Source: Pollenia angustigena (taxonomy: Eukaryota > Arthropoda > Insecta > Diptera > Polleniidae). Taken from it: 64,000 nt of DNA. The notes under the pieces were generated by a model that did no database searches, was not told the DNA's origin, and saw only the letters and a list, made by a program, of their open reading frames with translations. The number at the start of each line of letters is the position of its first letter. The first letter of the stretch is position 1. The translations under genes were made by a program, and so were the position numbers. The stretch is from contig OV884059.1 of NCBI GenBank assembly GCA_930367215.1, positions 61,847,393 to 61,911,392 of the forward strand, written 5' to 3'. Below are positions 34,534 through 47,336 of the stretch, in pieces.

Positions 34534-35177
34534 TCTCATCGTTGTTTATTGTTGTTGTTGTTAATGTAAACAAAAGTATAGAGAATGTGCTCTTTTGAAT
34601 TTACTCAGTTGTGTTATATTGCGTGAGCAACAAAAATGCAAATAAAGCACTTTCAATAAAAAACGAATAAATGAAAATATCAAATGTGTACGAAAGGAAA
34701 AAAAATTACCAACGTTGAACTTTGTTTTGCAAGCTTAGAATAAATGTAAATTTAAGGGTATGAATAATCAACAGAAATTGTTGATTTTGAGTTTCTCTGG
34801 TATGTATGTCTATTGTAAAACGATTAATTGTTTTTTAGTGCATATAATTACTATACAATGTTTTTTGTTATGTTTTTATACCATTTAAAATTATAATAAA
34901 TAAAAAAAAAAGTAAAAAAATACATAATGTGGTGTACCTATATTAATTTTAAAAGATGTGCTCATTTTTTTTAAATCCTCTTTTTGGTGCCACTTTTTTG
35001 TTGATATCCCCTTTTTTTGGTACTTTTTTAAAATATCCGACGGTAACACTGGTTCCAATGTCTACATATGTTCCCAAAGGAACTACCTAGTCAGTAGTAC
35101 CAACGTCAGTAGTATATTTCCAATGACACGCACATGTTTAATGTCTATTGTAAATAACATTGCATGGGGTATAATAA

Positions 35178-35317
35178 GTCATTAGTACTGGTGACTGTGT
35201 CAATAGTGAATCAGTACTGATTCACTAGTGACATTTCCTGCAGGGAAGTCATTAGTACTGGTGACTGTGTCAATAGTGAATCAGTAAAGATTCACTAGTA
35301 ACATTTCCTGCAGGGTA
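35178..35317. repeat. Direct duplication, two units of about 70 bp
   Basis: GTCATTAGTACTGGTGACTG followed by TGTCAATAGTGAATCAGTA and ending CATTTCCTGCAGGG occurs twice head to tail with three differences. It forms the right end of the foldback element at 31711-35317. Confidence 0.85.
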
Positions 35318-36594
35318 GTTTGGAACAAAGTATTATTTCAGATACATACAGCTTTTTTGTAGTCTATTTAGACTACAACGAAATCTAGTACACACGAGAT
35401 TTCGAACAAAATCTAGTTGGCTTTGACAAGACTTTCCATGCAAAACAAAATCTTCTTCAGTGTATCAAGAATGAAAATTGGGAATTAAGCACGACAAACA
35501 AAATCTTATTAATTTAAAATTTTGTATTTCCATAAATTACTTTTATAATTTAAAAAATTTTTTTACAATTAGTATAAAAACTCGATTCAACAGGGATCGA
35601 ATGCCATCGTGAGACACTTTGATAATTTGATATCTATCCATGAGTGTGTTTGCCTTCGTTAAACTGCTCTGGGCTAGTGCTGGGAAACTATCGATAGTAC
35701 TTTCGATACTATCGATAGTCATAAAATATCGATAGGAAGAATAACGATATCGATATTATTATTGAAAATACAGCTATGAAAAGAAGTAATAGCAGCTAAA
35801 TTCGTAGTTTTTCGCCGCAAGTTTACATTATTAATTGGCGCTTAATTACAGTAATGTATACAAGCAAGAAGAATAGAAAGCAGAGCTATAAATGAATCAT
35901 TCTTTTTGATTTTAATTCGTTACGAATTAGCTAAATTTTTAATTAATTCTATTCACAGCAAAAAAGAATTGAATGAAATTTGAATCAATTCAAACGAATT
36001 AGGATGAAATGAATTTTAATTCGTTTTCCAATTCAAATGAATTTGTAGAATGAATTGCAATTCGTTTCTAATTTATAGAATTTGTTAAAGTGAATTGCAA
36101 TTCATTTTAATGATTCATTTGAATCGAAATGATTTCGAATTCATTCAATTAAATTAGAACAATGAAATGCAATTCAAATGGATAAAATCAAAAATGAGTT
36201 GCACTCAATCAAATTCAAAAGCAGATCTCGGGGGAATTACTAAAATTTACTACTTTTTAATTCAGTTGAAAGGTTTCAATACAAAAAGTAAACAAATTTT
36301 TCAATTTAGTAAAAGTAGCAAGAATTTCGAGTAAACGAACACAGCTTTGACAGAAAAAATGTTGTTGAGATCAGCGTTTAAAAAACTGCAGTCAATTGGA
36401 AAAACTGCTATTTTTCCACTTCTTCATTTATTTGTCATTTGTCAAAAAGAAAAACTTTTTTTTTTTTTTTTTTAATAATTTATTTTTATTATTAAAACTT
36501 TCTTATCGAAATTTACAATATGTATTCAAATCTTAATTCTACTTGTTTTTTATTAGTTGTTACCAATGTAACCTCTAACTGCTGTATTCAAATT

Positions 36595-39070
36595 TTAAAA
36601 ATGTCTTCTAGTTAGGTTCAAAGTATCGGTTCTTTTTAGCCTCTGGTGACCTTCGAACTGAAGCAGACCCCGAGCGAGGTAGTTAGGGTGGGCCATTAGT
36701 TTATCGATGTAGCTAATTGAATATTTTTTAATTTCCTCCTGGATAGTGGGGACGTTGAGATCTCTGTGGATAATATCATTACGTATATACCATGGGGCAC
36801 AGACAATTTGTCGTAATATTCTAGACTGTCTTCTTTGAAGCTTTTGGATGTTAGATGCGCATGCAGTACCCCATAATTGGATGCCATATGCCCATATTGG
36901 TTTTATGATGGACTTGTTTAAGAGAATTTTGTTGTCTAAAGACAAGTTTGAGTTTCGACCGAGAAGCCAATGTAGTTGAGCTGCTTTAAGTTTCATAGAC
37001 GTTATTTTCGCTTCAATATGACGAGACCAGGTCAAGCGTCTATCTATATGAATTTCCAAGTACTTAACATGGTTTTCTACCGGAACAGTGATGTTATTTA
37101 TTTTTACAGCTGGGCACGTTTGTCTTCTGAGCGTGAAAGTTAAGTGAGCACATTTAGCCGGGTTAGCCTTTATTCTCCATTTTTCTAGCCAGGCCTCTAG
37201 TTCATAGATGTGGGACTGCAGATTTTGCGATGCGACTTTTGAATAATGGTTAACGCTAATAAATGCTGTGTCTTCTGCAAATGTAGAGGTATGCGTGGTC
37301 AGGTTTGTTGGCATATCCTCTGTGTATATTATATATAGAATCGGTCCTAATATGCTGCCTTGGGGGACACCAGCAGTAATTTTCTTGAGGGGGGAGTATT
37401 TAACCTGCGACCTTACTATGAATGTTCTGCCTATTAGATAGCTCTTTAGAAGCTTGTGAGTGTTTTGAGGAAGCTTTCGTGTGATTTTGATGAGTAGCCC
37501 ATCATGCCAAACTTTGTCAAATGCTTGGGAAATGTCTATAAACAGGGCTGAGCAGTATTGCTTTTTCTTAAACGCCGATCTAATTAGGGTGGCAATTCTA
37601 TGCACTTGTTCTTTTGTACCATGTTTCGCTCTGAATCCGAACTGGTGATCCGGGATGATATCGTGTTCATTTAGATGAGGAGTTATACTTAAAACGAATA
37701 TTTTTTCGAAAAGCTTCGATAGGATTGATAATAAGCTTATCGGTCTGTACGACGCAACCTGGCTAGCATCTTTTCCTGGCTTGGGAATCATAACAATTAT
37801 AGACCTCTTCCATGAGGCTGGGAAGTATCCGACTCTTAATATCGCGTTAAAAATGAGCAGAACGATTCTAGAAGCAGACAATGGTAAGTTTCTTATCATT
37901 GACCCTGTGATGCCGTCAGGTCCGGTAGATTTTCTAATATTCACTTTTTCTATTGCAGATTTTACTTGAGTTATGTTAAATTTTATTGGATGGTTTACCT
38001 TATCAGGAATGATTGGACGACAGGAACAAGTATGTGCATCATGTGGCGTGAAAACTTTCTCAAGGTGGCCCGCGAAAGCGCTTAATTTTTCATTTGTGTT
38101 TTTGGCCCAAGTGCGGTTTTGCAGTCTTAATGGAGATTCTTGGTTTATTGGGCATTTCATATGCCGTACAGCCTTCCATAAGCTGTAATTGGGGTTTTTT
38201 GTGGCATCTAGGCTGTTTAGATAGCCTTTTATTGTAGACTTGTGGTTCTGTCACAATTTGTTGCGAAGAGTTGTCAGGCATAATTGTAGTTGGACCTTAG
38301 TGCTTGGGGAACGACTGTTTTGCCATTGTCTTCTTAACTTCCTTTTTTCTCTGATAAGGGCCTCTATATCCGTCGATGTATTGTAAGGAGCACGTTTAAT
38401 TGTCCGCTTAATTGGGGTTGCATTTCTTGCTGCAGAATCCAAGACTTCTGTAAATCGGTCGACAGCTATTTGGATGTCAGATGAATTTTTTAGGGGAATG
38501 CACTGCGATATGTGAGAGCTCACATACATTTTATACTTTAACCAATTTGTGGTTCTGTTTGGATAGGAAATGAAATTTGAAGCTGCGGCGTCAGGGTTGC
38601 CTTTTAAAATGCGGATTGAAGGTGAATGATCAGACGATTGATCATACGAGGAACTAACTAGTACCTGATCGCGCTTGATGTTTTAAATAACAGCAAAGTC
38701 AATAAGGTTTGGTAGCTTGTTGAAGTCGGTTGGCCAATAGGTAGGCTCACCACTCGATACGACATCAAAATTATTTGCAGTTACGGTAGTGTATAGCTGA
38801 TTACCTCTAGGACTAATAAGTATGGAGCCCCAATATGTATGTTTAGCGTTGTAATCGCCAGCAGCAATGAATTTCTGGCCCAATGTGGAGAAGAAGTTGA
38901 GAAATTTATCGTGTTCAATTTTGTGCCTCGGTGGACAATAAACGGATGACAACGTAAGTTTGAAATCAGTAAGATTTATAGATGTGGCCTGGATACAATC
39001 TTCTTCGGCACAATTATGGCTGTGCCACCACAAGCCCGTCCGCTGGGATGTTTTGTGTCATACGTAAGGT
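36595..39070 (-). pseudogene. Jockey ORF2, rest of endonuclease and reverse transcriptase
   Basis: The endonuclease continues with VYCPPRH, IAAGDYNAKHTYWGS and DFAVI. The linker reads SSDHSPSI. The RT follows in the same frame: STGPDGI, SYRPISLLSILSKLFEKI, FIDISQAFDKVWH (Asp 209 of the 521-codon part), AGVPQGSILGP and the FADD box, here FAEDTAF (residues 294-300). The Jockey-type C-terminus YGIQLWGTA ... APWYIRNDIIHRDLNVP follows. Two in-frame stops (TAA near 38682, TGA near 38249) and a small deletion with frameshift near 38990 show decay. The first Asp of the active-site pair is Glu, which should cripple catalysis. Confidence 0.88.
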
Positions 39071-40030
39071 CAGGGCTGCCAGCTTTGGGGTTTTGACCCA
39101 AATTAAAGGTTTTCTTGTTGCTAAAAGGGACAAAAAATTTGATTTGGGGTTTGGGGTTTTCATTGGAGATTTAAAAAAAAATAGGATTTTTTGGGGGAAA
39201 ACACGGAAAGAATTATTTACTAAAGCACCGCAAAATATGGCTTGAACTAAAAATATTTTGCACCATTCTCGTCCAAGCCAAAATTTTCTTATTTTAAATT
39301 TATGCGTGGCTTGGTTTAAGCAAAAAGTTATGACTCAAAGCTATATTTAAATACAGCTAAAAAAAAATTAAGTATTCGTTGCTTATGGCTAATTTCAACA
39401 ATTCAATTTAAATATCAATTCATATATAAATATGTAGAGTTGTTCCTATAATTTTATTTTTATTTGACATAAAAAACTAACTAACAAATACGAAGAAAAG
39501 CCTGAACTTTTCATAACGTATAGCATTAGTTAGTTTAAAAAAAAGTCAATATAAAAAAGAAACTTTTTATTGATTTGCTTAACATGTCGATTTTTCTTGA
39601 GCATTTTCTGTATTTGTATTTGTTTCTTGATGCAAGAAATTCGATTCTTTTAATTAATGAAGATAACCAGATTAATATTAAATTAATAAAGCTTGATTTA
39701 CGCAAAATCTTTCTTATTTTTAATAAAAACAAGCTTCTTTTGTATTTCTTGTCTTAAGAAATTTTTGATAATATACCAAAAACATGAATTTTTTGATTAT
39801 GAGAAAATTTTTGTTTATTCAAGAAAATTTTATTAAATACGAACAAAATATGTTAAAATAGTAGTGTGTTTAGAGGGGTTCTAAATATGATTTTCCATAC
39901 AAAGTTGGGAGCCTACCAGTAGGGGTGTTCACAATCTGTAAACATTAATAAAAAGTTGGGTGTATATCATGAGGGTTATTCACAGACTGTGAACACCCTA
40001 ATGCCATGCATTTACTTCTGAGAAATAGAG

Positions 40031-40258
40031 GCCTTTTATACTAGAGGGGTTCTAAATATGATTTTCCATACAAAGTTGGGAGCCAGTCCTTTTATACTAG
40101 AGGGGTTCTAAATATGATTTTCCATACAAAGTTGGGAGCCAGTCCTTTTATACTGTAGGGATTCCAAATATGATTTTCCATACAAAGTTGGGAGCCAGTC
40201 CTTTTATACTGTAGGGATTCCAAATATGATTTTCCATACAAAGTTGGGAGCCAGTAAA
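40031..40258. repeat. Terminal tandem array, four 59-bp units (left arm)
   Basis: Each unit contains ATGATTTTCCATACAAAGTT followed by GGGAGCCAGTCCTTTTATAC. Two units carry AGAGGGGTTCTAAAT and two carry GTAGGGATTCCAAAT. A fifth, separated unit opens the element at 39873. Confidence 0.85.
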
Positions 40259-40747
40259 TTTTGTGAGGGATGAAAATTTTACTTGTGCATAAGAATTTGT
40301 GGGAAAATTTTTTTTTTGTTTATAGTGGCAGGTGTTAAATTTTACTTGTACGTGTCTTGAATATTTGTTTATGACTTTTTTTTGCTTGTGCGTATTCATA
40401 TTGATGATTTACAAGTTGTTGGTGTGAAATTTCTTCGTGGACGTCTCCGTCTTGAAGATTTTAAAAATTTTGTTAGGAATGATAATTTTACTTGTGCGTT
40501 TTCGTATTAAAGATAAAACTGATCGTGAAATAATTATTTTTAGTTTTTTCAGTTATTGTGTGTGTGTTTAGAATAGTTAATGACTTTGTTGCATAGGTTT
40601 CCTAGTGACTTTTTGCTTTGAATGACTCGGTAGGCTTGTGGGATAGTGAGCTAATCTCAGTATAAGGGTTGCATAATTGATTATCACTAGAGACTCTGGT
40701 CTGTTTCACTATAGCAGACTAAGGATCTAAGCAACTATTGATCGGTT

Positions 40748-40793
40748 GTGTGTGTGTGTGTGTGTGTGTGTGTGAGTGTGTGTGTGTGTGTGT
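40748..40793. repeat. (TG)n microsatellite in left arm
   Basis: About 23 TG units with one AG interruption. The mirrored (CA)n is at 53222-53269. Confidence 0.9.
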
Positions 40794-42659
40794 ATGATTG
40801 ATAACGATTATTCATGTGAAAAGTAGGATTCTATCCACTTGTTTTTTGTATCAACAGCAACCAGCTGCACATTAACTGTGTTTACATAATTAATCAGCAT
40901 AAATACTCAGAATTATATTACAAAAAACAGTAGAAAGTAACTTCTTGGTTAATATTTTTCCTTATCGTACTCTACTCCTCCTTATTTATAACAACAACAA
41001 CTTAGAATATACATGAATAGAGCTGACGCAGCTGTGACAAGTCAAACAGAAAACAAATCCAAAAAAAACAAAATGTTTGGTTTTCTGAAATTCTACTAAA
41101 ATAAGCCCCGCCCCTTATTTATAAATTTTTTAACTAATGAAATAAGACGGGATTGTACCAAAAATATGATTAATTGTGAAATTCAAACTGTTGATTGAAC
41201 ATGCTTAATCATGTTTATAATTATTAAATATCACAAATACATTAATAAGACTAACCTAACAATATCAAAACCAGACATGATTGAACTTGAATATTATTTT
41301 TGTCAAGCTAATAGGGCCTAAATTTCTTCAATGTAAATAAAATTCAATTTTTATTTCAATATTTTGTTTAAAAGTAAAATTTTTATCTATAATAAAGAGA
41401 TATAAATATTGAATGAAATGGAAAAAATTTTGTTCTTGTACGTGTCTTGAAGATTTTAAATTTTGTGAGGGATAATAATTTTACTTGTGCGTATTCATAT
41501 TGATGATTTACAAGTTGTTTATTTTAGTGGAAGGTGTGAAATTTCTTCGTGTACGTGTCTTGAAGATTTTAAAATTTTGTGAGGGATGATAATTTTACTT
41601 GTGCGTTTTCGTATTAAAGATAAAACTGATCGTAGAATAAGTATTTTTTTACTTTTTTTTCAGTTATTGTGTATGTGTTTAGAATAGTTAATGACTTTGT
41701 TGCATAGGTTTTCTAGTGACTTTTTGCATTGAATGCCTCAGTAGGCTTGTGGGATTAACCACTTTTTTTATATCAACAGCAACCGGCTGCACATCACTTT
41801 TAATTACATTTAACAAATAGAAGGAGTTGTCATTTTTGGGTTTTGTTAATCTTAAATAGAATTATATATAAATATTTTTTTTTTGCGCAGATTTAATTAT
41901 CACAAGAGGCTCTGGTCTGTTTCACTACAACGGACTAAAGGTCAAAGTAACTATTAATCGGTTAATTAAGTTAGCATATAATTTTTGTTGATAACACTTA
42001 ATAAGCATTTTCTAAAAACATTTGCAGATAGTTTCACTATTACTCAATGTTTATAAACTTTTATTTATTTTTTTCTAGTTTGATACTCTATAATATAAGT
42101 TTAATGGAGAATTTTTCTATGGTTTGATACTCTACAATGACAGTATAGTTAAGAATTTAGTTCAATCCATGGATACACTGCATACAGTTAATAATTATAC
42201 ATTATACATACAAATACAATAAAATTTCCATTTTATTAACCATAGTTTATTTTATTAACCATGGTATATTAATTGTTTTGATAATATTTAGTAAAAGTTT
42301 ATATATAGTATAACCTTGAAGTCGACTATACCAATAGAATATTAAATGTTACTGAAAAAAGGAAATCATATTACAAAATCAATTAAGATGATCTAAAAAA
42401 GAGTATTACATAGGAGTTTTGAATATTTAATAAGGAAATATCTATTATATCTGCTTATAATTATCAGTTAGGAATTTAAAGATAACAAATTTGTTTTATA
42501 ATTAGTACAGCTTTACATGTTTTTTTTTTTCTAGTTTATTAATCATACCATACCATTATAATCCATAGAATATAAAACAATTTAAAATAGTTAAATCCGC
42601 AAAAGAAAATCACAAACTTTATGTATTTATTTATGTAAAACCTTACTCCATTAATCATT

Positions 42660-45265
42660 TATTTATACTAATACCATTTATTTAATGTTTTGTATACCGT
42701 TTTGTAATTCCTATAATTTGTTTTCCTATTATTTCCCTTATATATTTAATATTTATACACTTCCATACATCCTTAAATATACATTCTATTTTAAGCATTT
42801 CTACTATACATATATAAAAATTTTTTTTCTTATACTAACATTCTATATTTAATCTTAGTATTATAATCTTACTCTTGATTTTAATCTTAGTCTTAGTGTT
42901 AATCGTAGTAGCAGTCTTTTGATCTTAGTTTTATAGTTTCGGATTTCAATCTTGTTTTTTTTTTTTTGTTTATAGACTTGCAACATTACTCTTATATTAC
43001 TCTTGCGTGCTGCTTTGTTTACGTTTTCTTAGACTGAATACATATATGGAAATTTAAAATTTCTTTACTTACATATAAAATATCTATCTACTGTTATACG
43101 AATGCGTTGAACTTAGTGTTTTCAATTGAAATATTAAACTTCGATTTTAAACAGACATATGCATCTTTTATTTTATATAGGAAATTAATACTCGGTACTA
43201 GCGACAACCTCGAAGCTTGCACCGACCCCAGTTTTCATAACGTGCAAGAATCGAGTTTCTACTATACTTCATTCTCATCAAACTAATCACACAAGGCGAT
43301 TTTAAGAAAATCCATACTAATTCTTTCCATTTTATCAAATCTATCCATTATATAATTATTTTAATTTTAACAATTCTTATAAATTCAATTCAGTTCTCAC
43401 ATAATTTAATTCATTCTATATACAACCTTAACCAGTAACTCATATTTATATATACAGTTTTTTCAAACCACTTTTAAAAACATATTTTGATTTTTACTTG
43501 TCTACTATATTAAAAAATAATCTATTAACTTAAATGAAAATTTAGGTTTATATTAAGTAATTTGATTATACGCTGAGATACGCTGATGGTTTTTCTACCT
43601 TAAATTTATATATTGGATAGAAAGTTACATCTGAATGTAGTGTTTCGATAAGAATGTCTCTATATTACTTTAAATCAGGTTTCTTATAATACAAAGTTTT
43701 TGAATGAAATATTAACAATCCTAATGTTAATTTCAATATAATTTCATTTAAATCATATATACATACATATAAATATTAATTTGTTAGAATCAAACCATCA
43801 ATTACCATCATGATCTTATTAATGTCATATATTTTTTTTTTTTTTTCATTATTTTTATTATTCGTTAAAAACTTTATATTCTTATATATAGGAGATGCAT
43901 ATGATTTGGGATTTCTCCTTCATTTTAAAATTGTTTGATTTTACAATTTTTATATTAGTTATTTCAGCCTCTTCATTATCATTATGATCATTATCATAAT
44001 CATCATAATTAAGATCAGTAATATTCTTTGATCCTTAAAAACAACAATTCTATTATCTTATGTTTTTTTTTCTAGTTTGCTACTCTATAATATTAGTTTA
44101 ATGAAGAGTTTTTCTATAGCACGAAATGAATAGTTTAATAACCATATTATATGATTTATTTAATGTTTTTGCATACAGTTTTGTAATTCCTATAATTTGT
44201 TTTCCTTTTATTTCCCCTTCTATACTTAATATTTATATACCTCCATACATCCTTAAATATACATTATGTTTTGAGCATTTCTTTACTATACATATATATA
44301 AATTTTTTCCTTTACTAACATTCCTATATTTAATCTTAATCTTATAATCTTAGTCTTGATTTTAATTAATCTTAATCTTAGTGTTAATCTTGATAGTAGC
44401 CTTTTAGTCTTGGTTTTATAGTTTCGGATCTCAATCTTAGTTTTTGTATAGACATCTCATTTACAAACCTATAACTTCAATCTAATCAAACCTATCACAC
44501 AAGACGATTGTCTTCTGTTTTTCAAGAAAATCCATACTAATCCTTTCAATTTTATCAACTCTATCCATTATATTATTATTTTAATTTTAACAAATCTTAT
44601 AAATTCTATTCAGTTCTCACATAATTTTATTCATTGTATATACAATCCTTAACCATTATCTCATATTTATAGATACAGTTTTTCAATACACTTTTAAAAA
44701 CATAGTTTGATTTTTACTTGTCTACTATATTAAAAAATAATCCATAAACTTAAATAAAAATTTAGGTTTATATTAAGTAATTTGATTAAACACTGAGATA
44801 CGCTGATGGTTTTTCTACCTTAAATTTATATATTGAATAGAAAGTTACATCTGAATGTAGTGTTTCGGTAAGAATGTCTCTATATTACTTTAAATCAGGT
44901 TTCTTATAATACAGAGTTTTTAAATGAAATATTAACAATCCTAATGTTAATTTCAATATAATTTCATTTAAATCATATATACATACATATAAATATTAAT
45001 TTGTTAGAATCAAACCATCAATTACCATCATGATCTTATTAATGTCATATATTTTTTTTTTTTTCATTATTTTTATTATTCGTTAAAAACTTTATATTCT
45101 TATATGTAGGAGATACATATGATTTAGGATTTCTCCTTCATTTTAAACTTGTTTGATTTGAAAATTTTCATATTAGGTATTTCAACCTTTTCATTATTAT
45201 TATACTCATCATAATTGAGATTAGTTATATTCTTTTCTCATTAAAACCAACAATTCTATTATCAT
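42660..45265. repeat. Tandem duplication inside the left arm (mirrored in the right arm)
   Basis: Block A (about 42660-44060) and block B (about 44140-45265) are diverged direct copies. Both contain TTTTGTAATTCCTATAATTT, runs of (T)CTTAATCTTAG, GAGATACGCTGATGGTTTTT and CAATTACCATCATGATCTTA in the same order. Block A carries about 270 bp extra (43000-43270), including TCGGTACTAGCGACAACCTC. The same pair is present in mirror image at about 48690-51300. Confidence 0.8.
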
Positions 45266-46841
45266 AATCATCAAAATTGAGTTTAAATATATTTTGTTTT
45301 TATTTTTTCGTTGAAACCAACAAATCATAATCATTATTATCAAAATCAGGTTTATATATGTTTTTTTTTTTTTTTTTTAGTCAAGATACTTTAACATCAT
45401 CATAACCAGAAATATTATTTTTACAAATGTTGATATTGTGATTTTAATTAAACTGGCTATTATCACCTAAGGTTGAAATGATAGAGATGTTATCCGTTTA
45501 ATTCTGTTGACTAATTCACATTTATTAAGACATATAGATAATAACAGAATTGATAGAGGATTCATAATTGAATAACTTTGAATAAGAATTGAGCTTATAG
45601 TTGGATGTAAGTACGATCTAAACAATAATAACCGACATCGAATAAGTGATTCATCATTTTATTTAATTGAAAACATACCACTTTACATCAAGATACCTTA
45701 TTTTTAATCTGGTAGCATAAAGCAGTTACCTATTTTTGATCTGGTAACGTATAAACAGAGAGAATTAATATCAGATATAAATAACAAACCAAATATAAGA
45801 TACATTATATAATCCAACAACAACAACAACAACAACAATATATTCAACATGAATTGATTCGAAATAAAATACACACAATTCTTAAATACATTCAATTAGT
45901 TTGTCTTATGATTATACTATAGCTGAGAGAGATTAATACCATATACATATTTACACGTTATGCACTTACAACATAAAATTCAAAGTTTATTAACCATAAT
46001 ATATGGTTTTATATAATGTTTTAACAGCAATCATTAAAAATGTATATATAATATAAACTTATAGTTGACTGTACCATCAGAATATTGACTGATAATATCA
46101 CAATAGAATCATATTACACAAACAATATATAGAATATTATAAAGAGAAAGGTATAAACTCATATGTCTATAGGTAACAGTTAAGAATTTTACAATATATT
46201 GGTTTAAGATATGTTATTTCTAATTAAGAGTTTAGTTTGATGGTTCTTGGAAGTTTATTTTCAATATAAATACATACATACATATTTGCTGATTTATTCC
46301 TATTTGATAATTTTTGATTTGATTGTTTTTTTTTCTTTTTACTTACAACACATTAATGAAATGGATATACATTAATGATGATGTTTTTTAACACTTTTAA
46401 ATATTTGTTAAATATAGCTACATCAACTTCTTAATACATCGAATCAACTTACTGAGAATTAATTTTTAAATTAATATTTTGATATCCGTATACCCAGCTG
46501 ATAGGCTGGTTGTGTATAGGTTTACATGATAATCACAAATTTCTTTAAAATAATAAAATTTCATTGAATTAACTCTCAAATTGCAACCATACCCATAAAG
46601 TATAGATAGTACATCCCATATAAATTTATACTTTTACATTAAATTATTTAGTTTCACTATGTTCTCATCATGATTAATATAGAAAATCATATTTTCATAT
46701 ACCCACACCACAAAAGTGAAGAGTATATTAGATACACGTTAATACTAATCCTAGTTACCTTTTGATATACTAAATCAACTTATTTACTTAGAATTACTTT
46801 TTAAAACAATTTAAACATGAACCAATTCGACTGGTTGGTGG

Positions 46842-46984
46842 GCTGTCTATTGTGTGGTTTATAGAACACAAACGCAAAACTCATCAGTTCAACTTTCATT
46901 TAAAACAAAATTTGTTTCAGTTTTAAATGTAAGTTGAACTGATGAGTTTTGCGTTTGTGTTCTATAAATCACACAATAGACAGC
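46842..46984. repeat. Central hairpin 1 (143 bp)
   Basis: GCTGTCTATTGTGTGGTTTA...GCAAAACTCATCAGTTCAAC is followed after a loop of about 14 nt by its near-perfect complement ending CACACAATAGACAGC. Confidence 0.9.
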
Positions 46985-47042
46985 TAGCTGTGCATGTAAA
47001 CCTAAAAATCAAATTTTATTTTTAGTTTTATATGAACAGCTA

Positions 47043-47185
47043 GCTGTCTATTGTGTGATTTATAGAACACAAACGCAAAATTCATCAGTTCAACTTACAT
47101 TTAAAACTGAAACAAATTTTGTTTTAAATGAAAGTTGAACTGATGAGTTTTGCGTTTGTGTTCTATAAACCACACAATAGACAGC
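47043..47185. repeat. Central hairpin 2 (143 bp)
   Basis: Mirror image of hairpin 1 across the palindrome centre. The two hairpins are separated by a 58-bp spacer (46985-47042). Confidence 0.9.
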
Positions 47186-47186
47186 C

Positions 47187-47336
47187 CACCAACCAGTCGA
47201 ATTGGTTCATGTTTAAATTGTTTTAAAAAGTAATTCTAAGTAAATAAGTTGATTTAGTATATCAAAAGGTAACTAGGATTAGTATTAACGTGTATCTAAT
47301 ATACTCTTCACTTTTGTGGTGTGGGTATATGAAAAT
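47187..47336 (+). mobile_element. DINE-1/mini-me 3'-end-like segment in the right arm (mirror at 46691-46840)
   Basis: AAGTAATTCTAAGTAAATAA, GGTAACTAGGATTAGTAT and the terminal ATACTCTTCACTTTTGTGGT then GTGGGTAT parallel, in order, the 3' end of the DINE-1 copy at 33345-33475. The mirrored segment occurs in the left arm, so both halves of the palindrome core derive from a mini-me-like sequence. Confidence 0.5.

Larger units (their letters stand above)
31979..35051 (+). mobile_element. hAT element, CAGCGTTACCGTTGG end, perfect 8-bp TSD
   Basis: The left end CAGCGTTACCGTTGG and right end (CAGTGTTACCGTCGG on the - strand) are TIRs. Octamers GTTCCAAT at 31971-31978 and 35052-35059 are identical. 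Both ends carry GTGCCACTTTTT-like sub-terminal repeats. It is the same family as 14373-15367. Inside are a possible transposase remnant (32386-32748), a DINE-1 copy, a SINE-like copy and a MITE, so most of the 3,073 bp is secondary insertion. Confidence 0.9.
31711..35317. mobile_element. Foldback MITE (TACCCTGMAGGAAA ends) split by a hAT
   Basis: The left end TACCCTGAAGGAAACC and the right end (TACCCTGCAGGAAATG on the - strand) are inverted repeats, and the inner sequences share GTGACATTGTCAAY/GTGACTGTGTCAAT blocks. Without the 3.07-kb hAT insertion and its TSD the element would be about 0.53 kb. It ends in a direct duplication (35178-35317). Confidence 0.6.
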
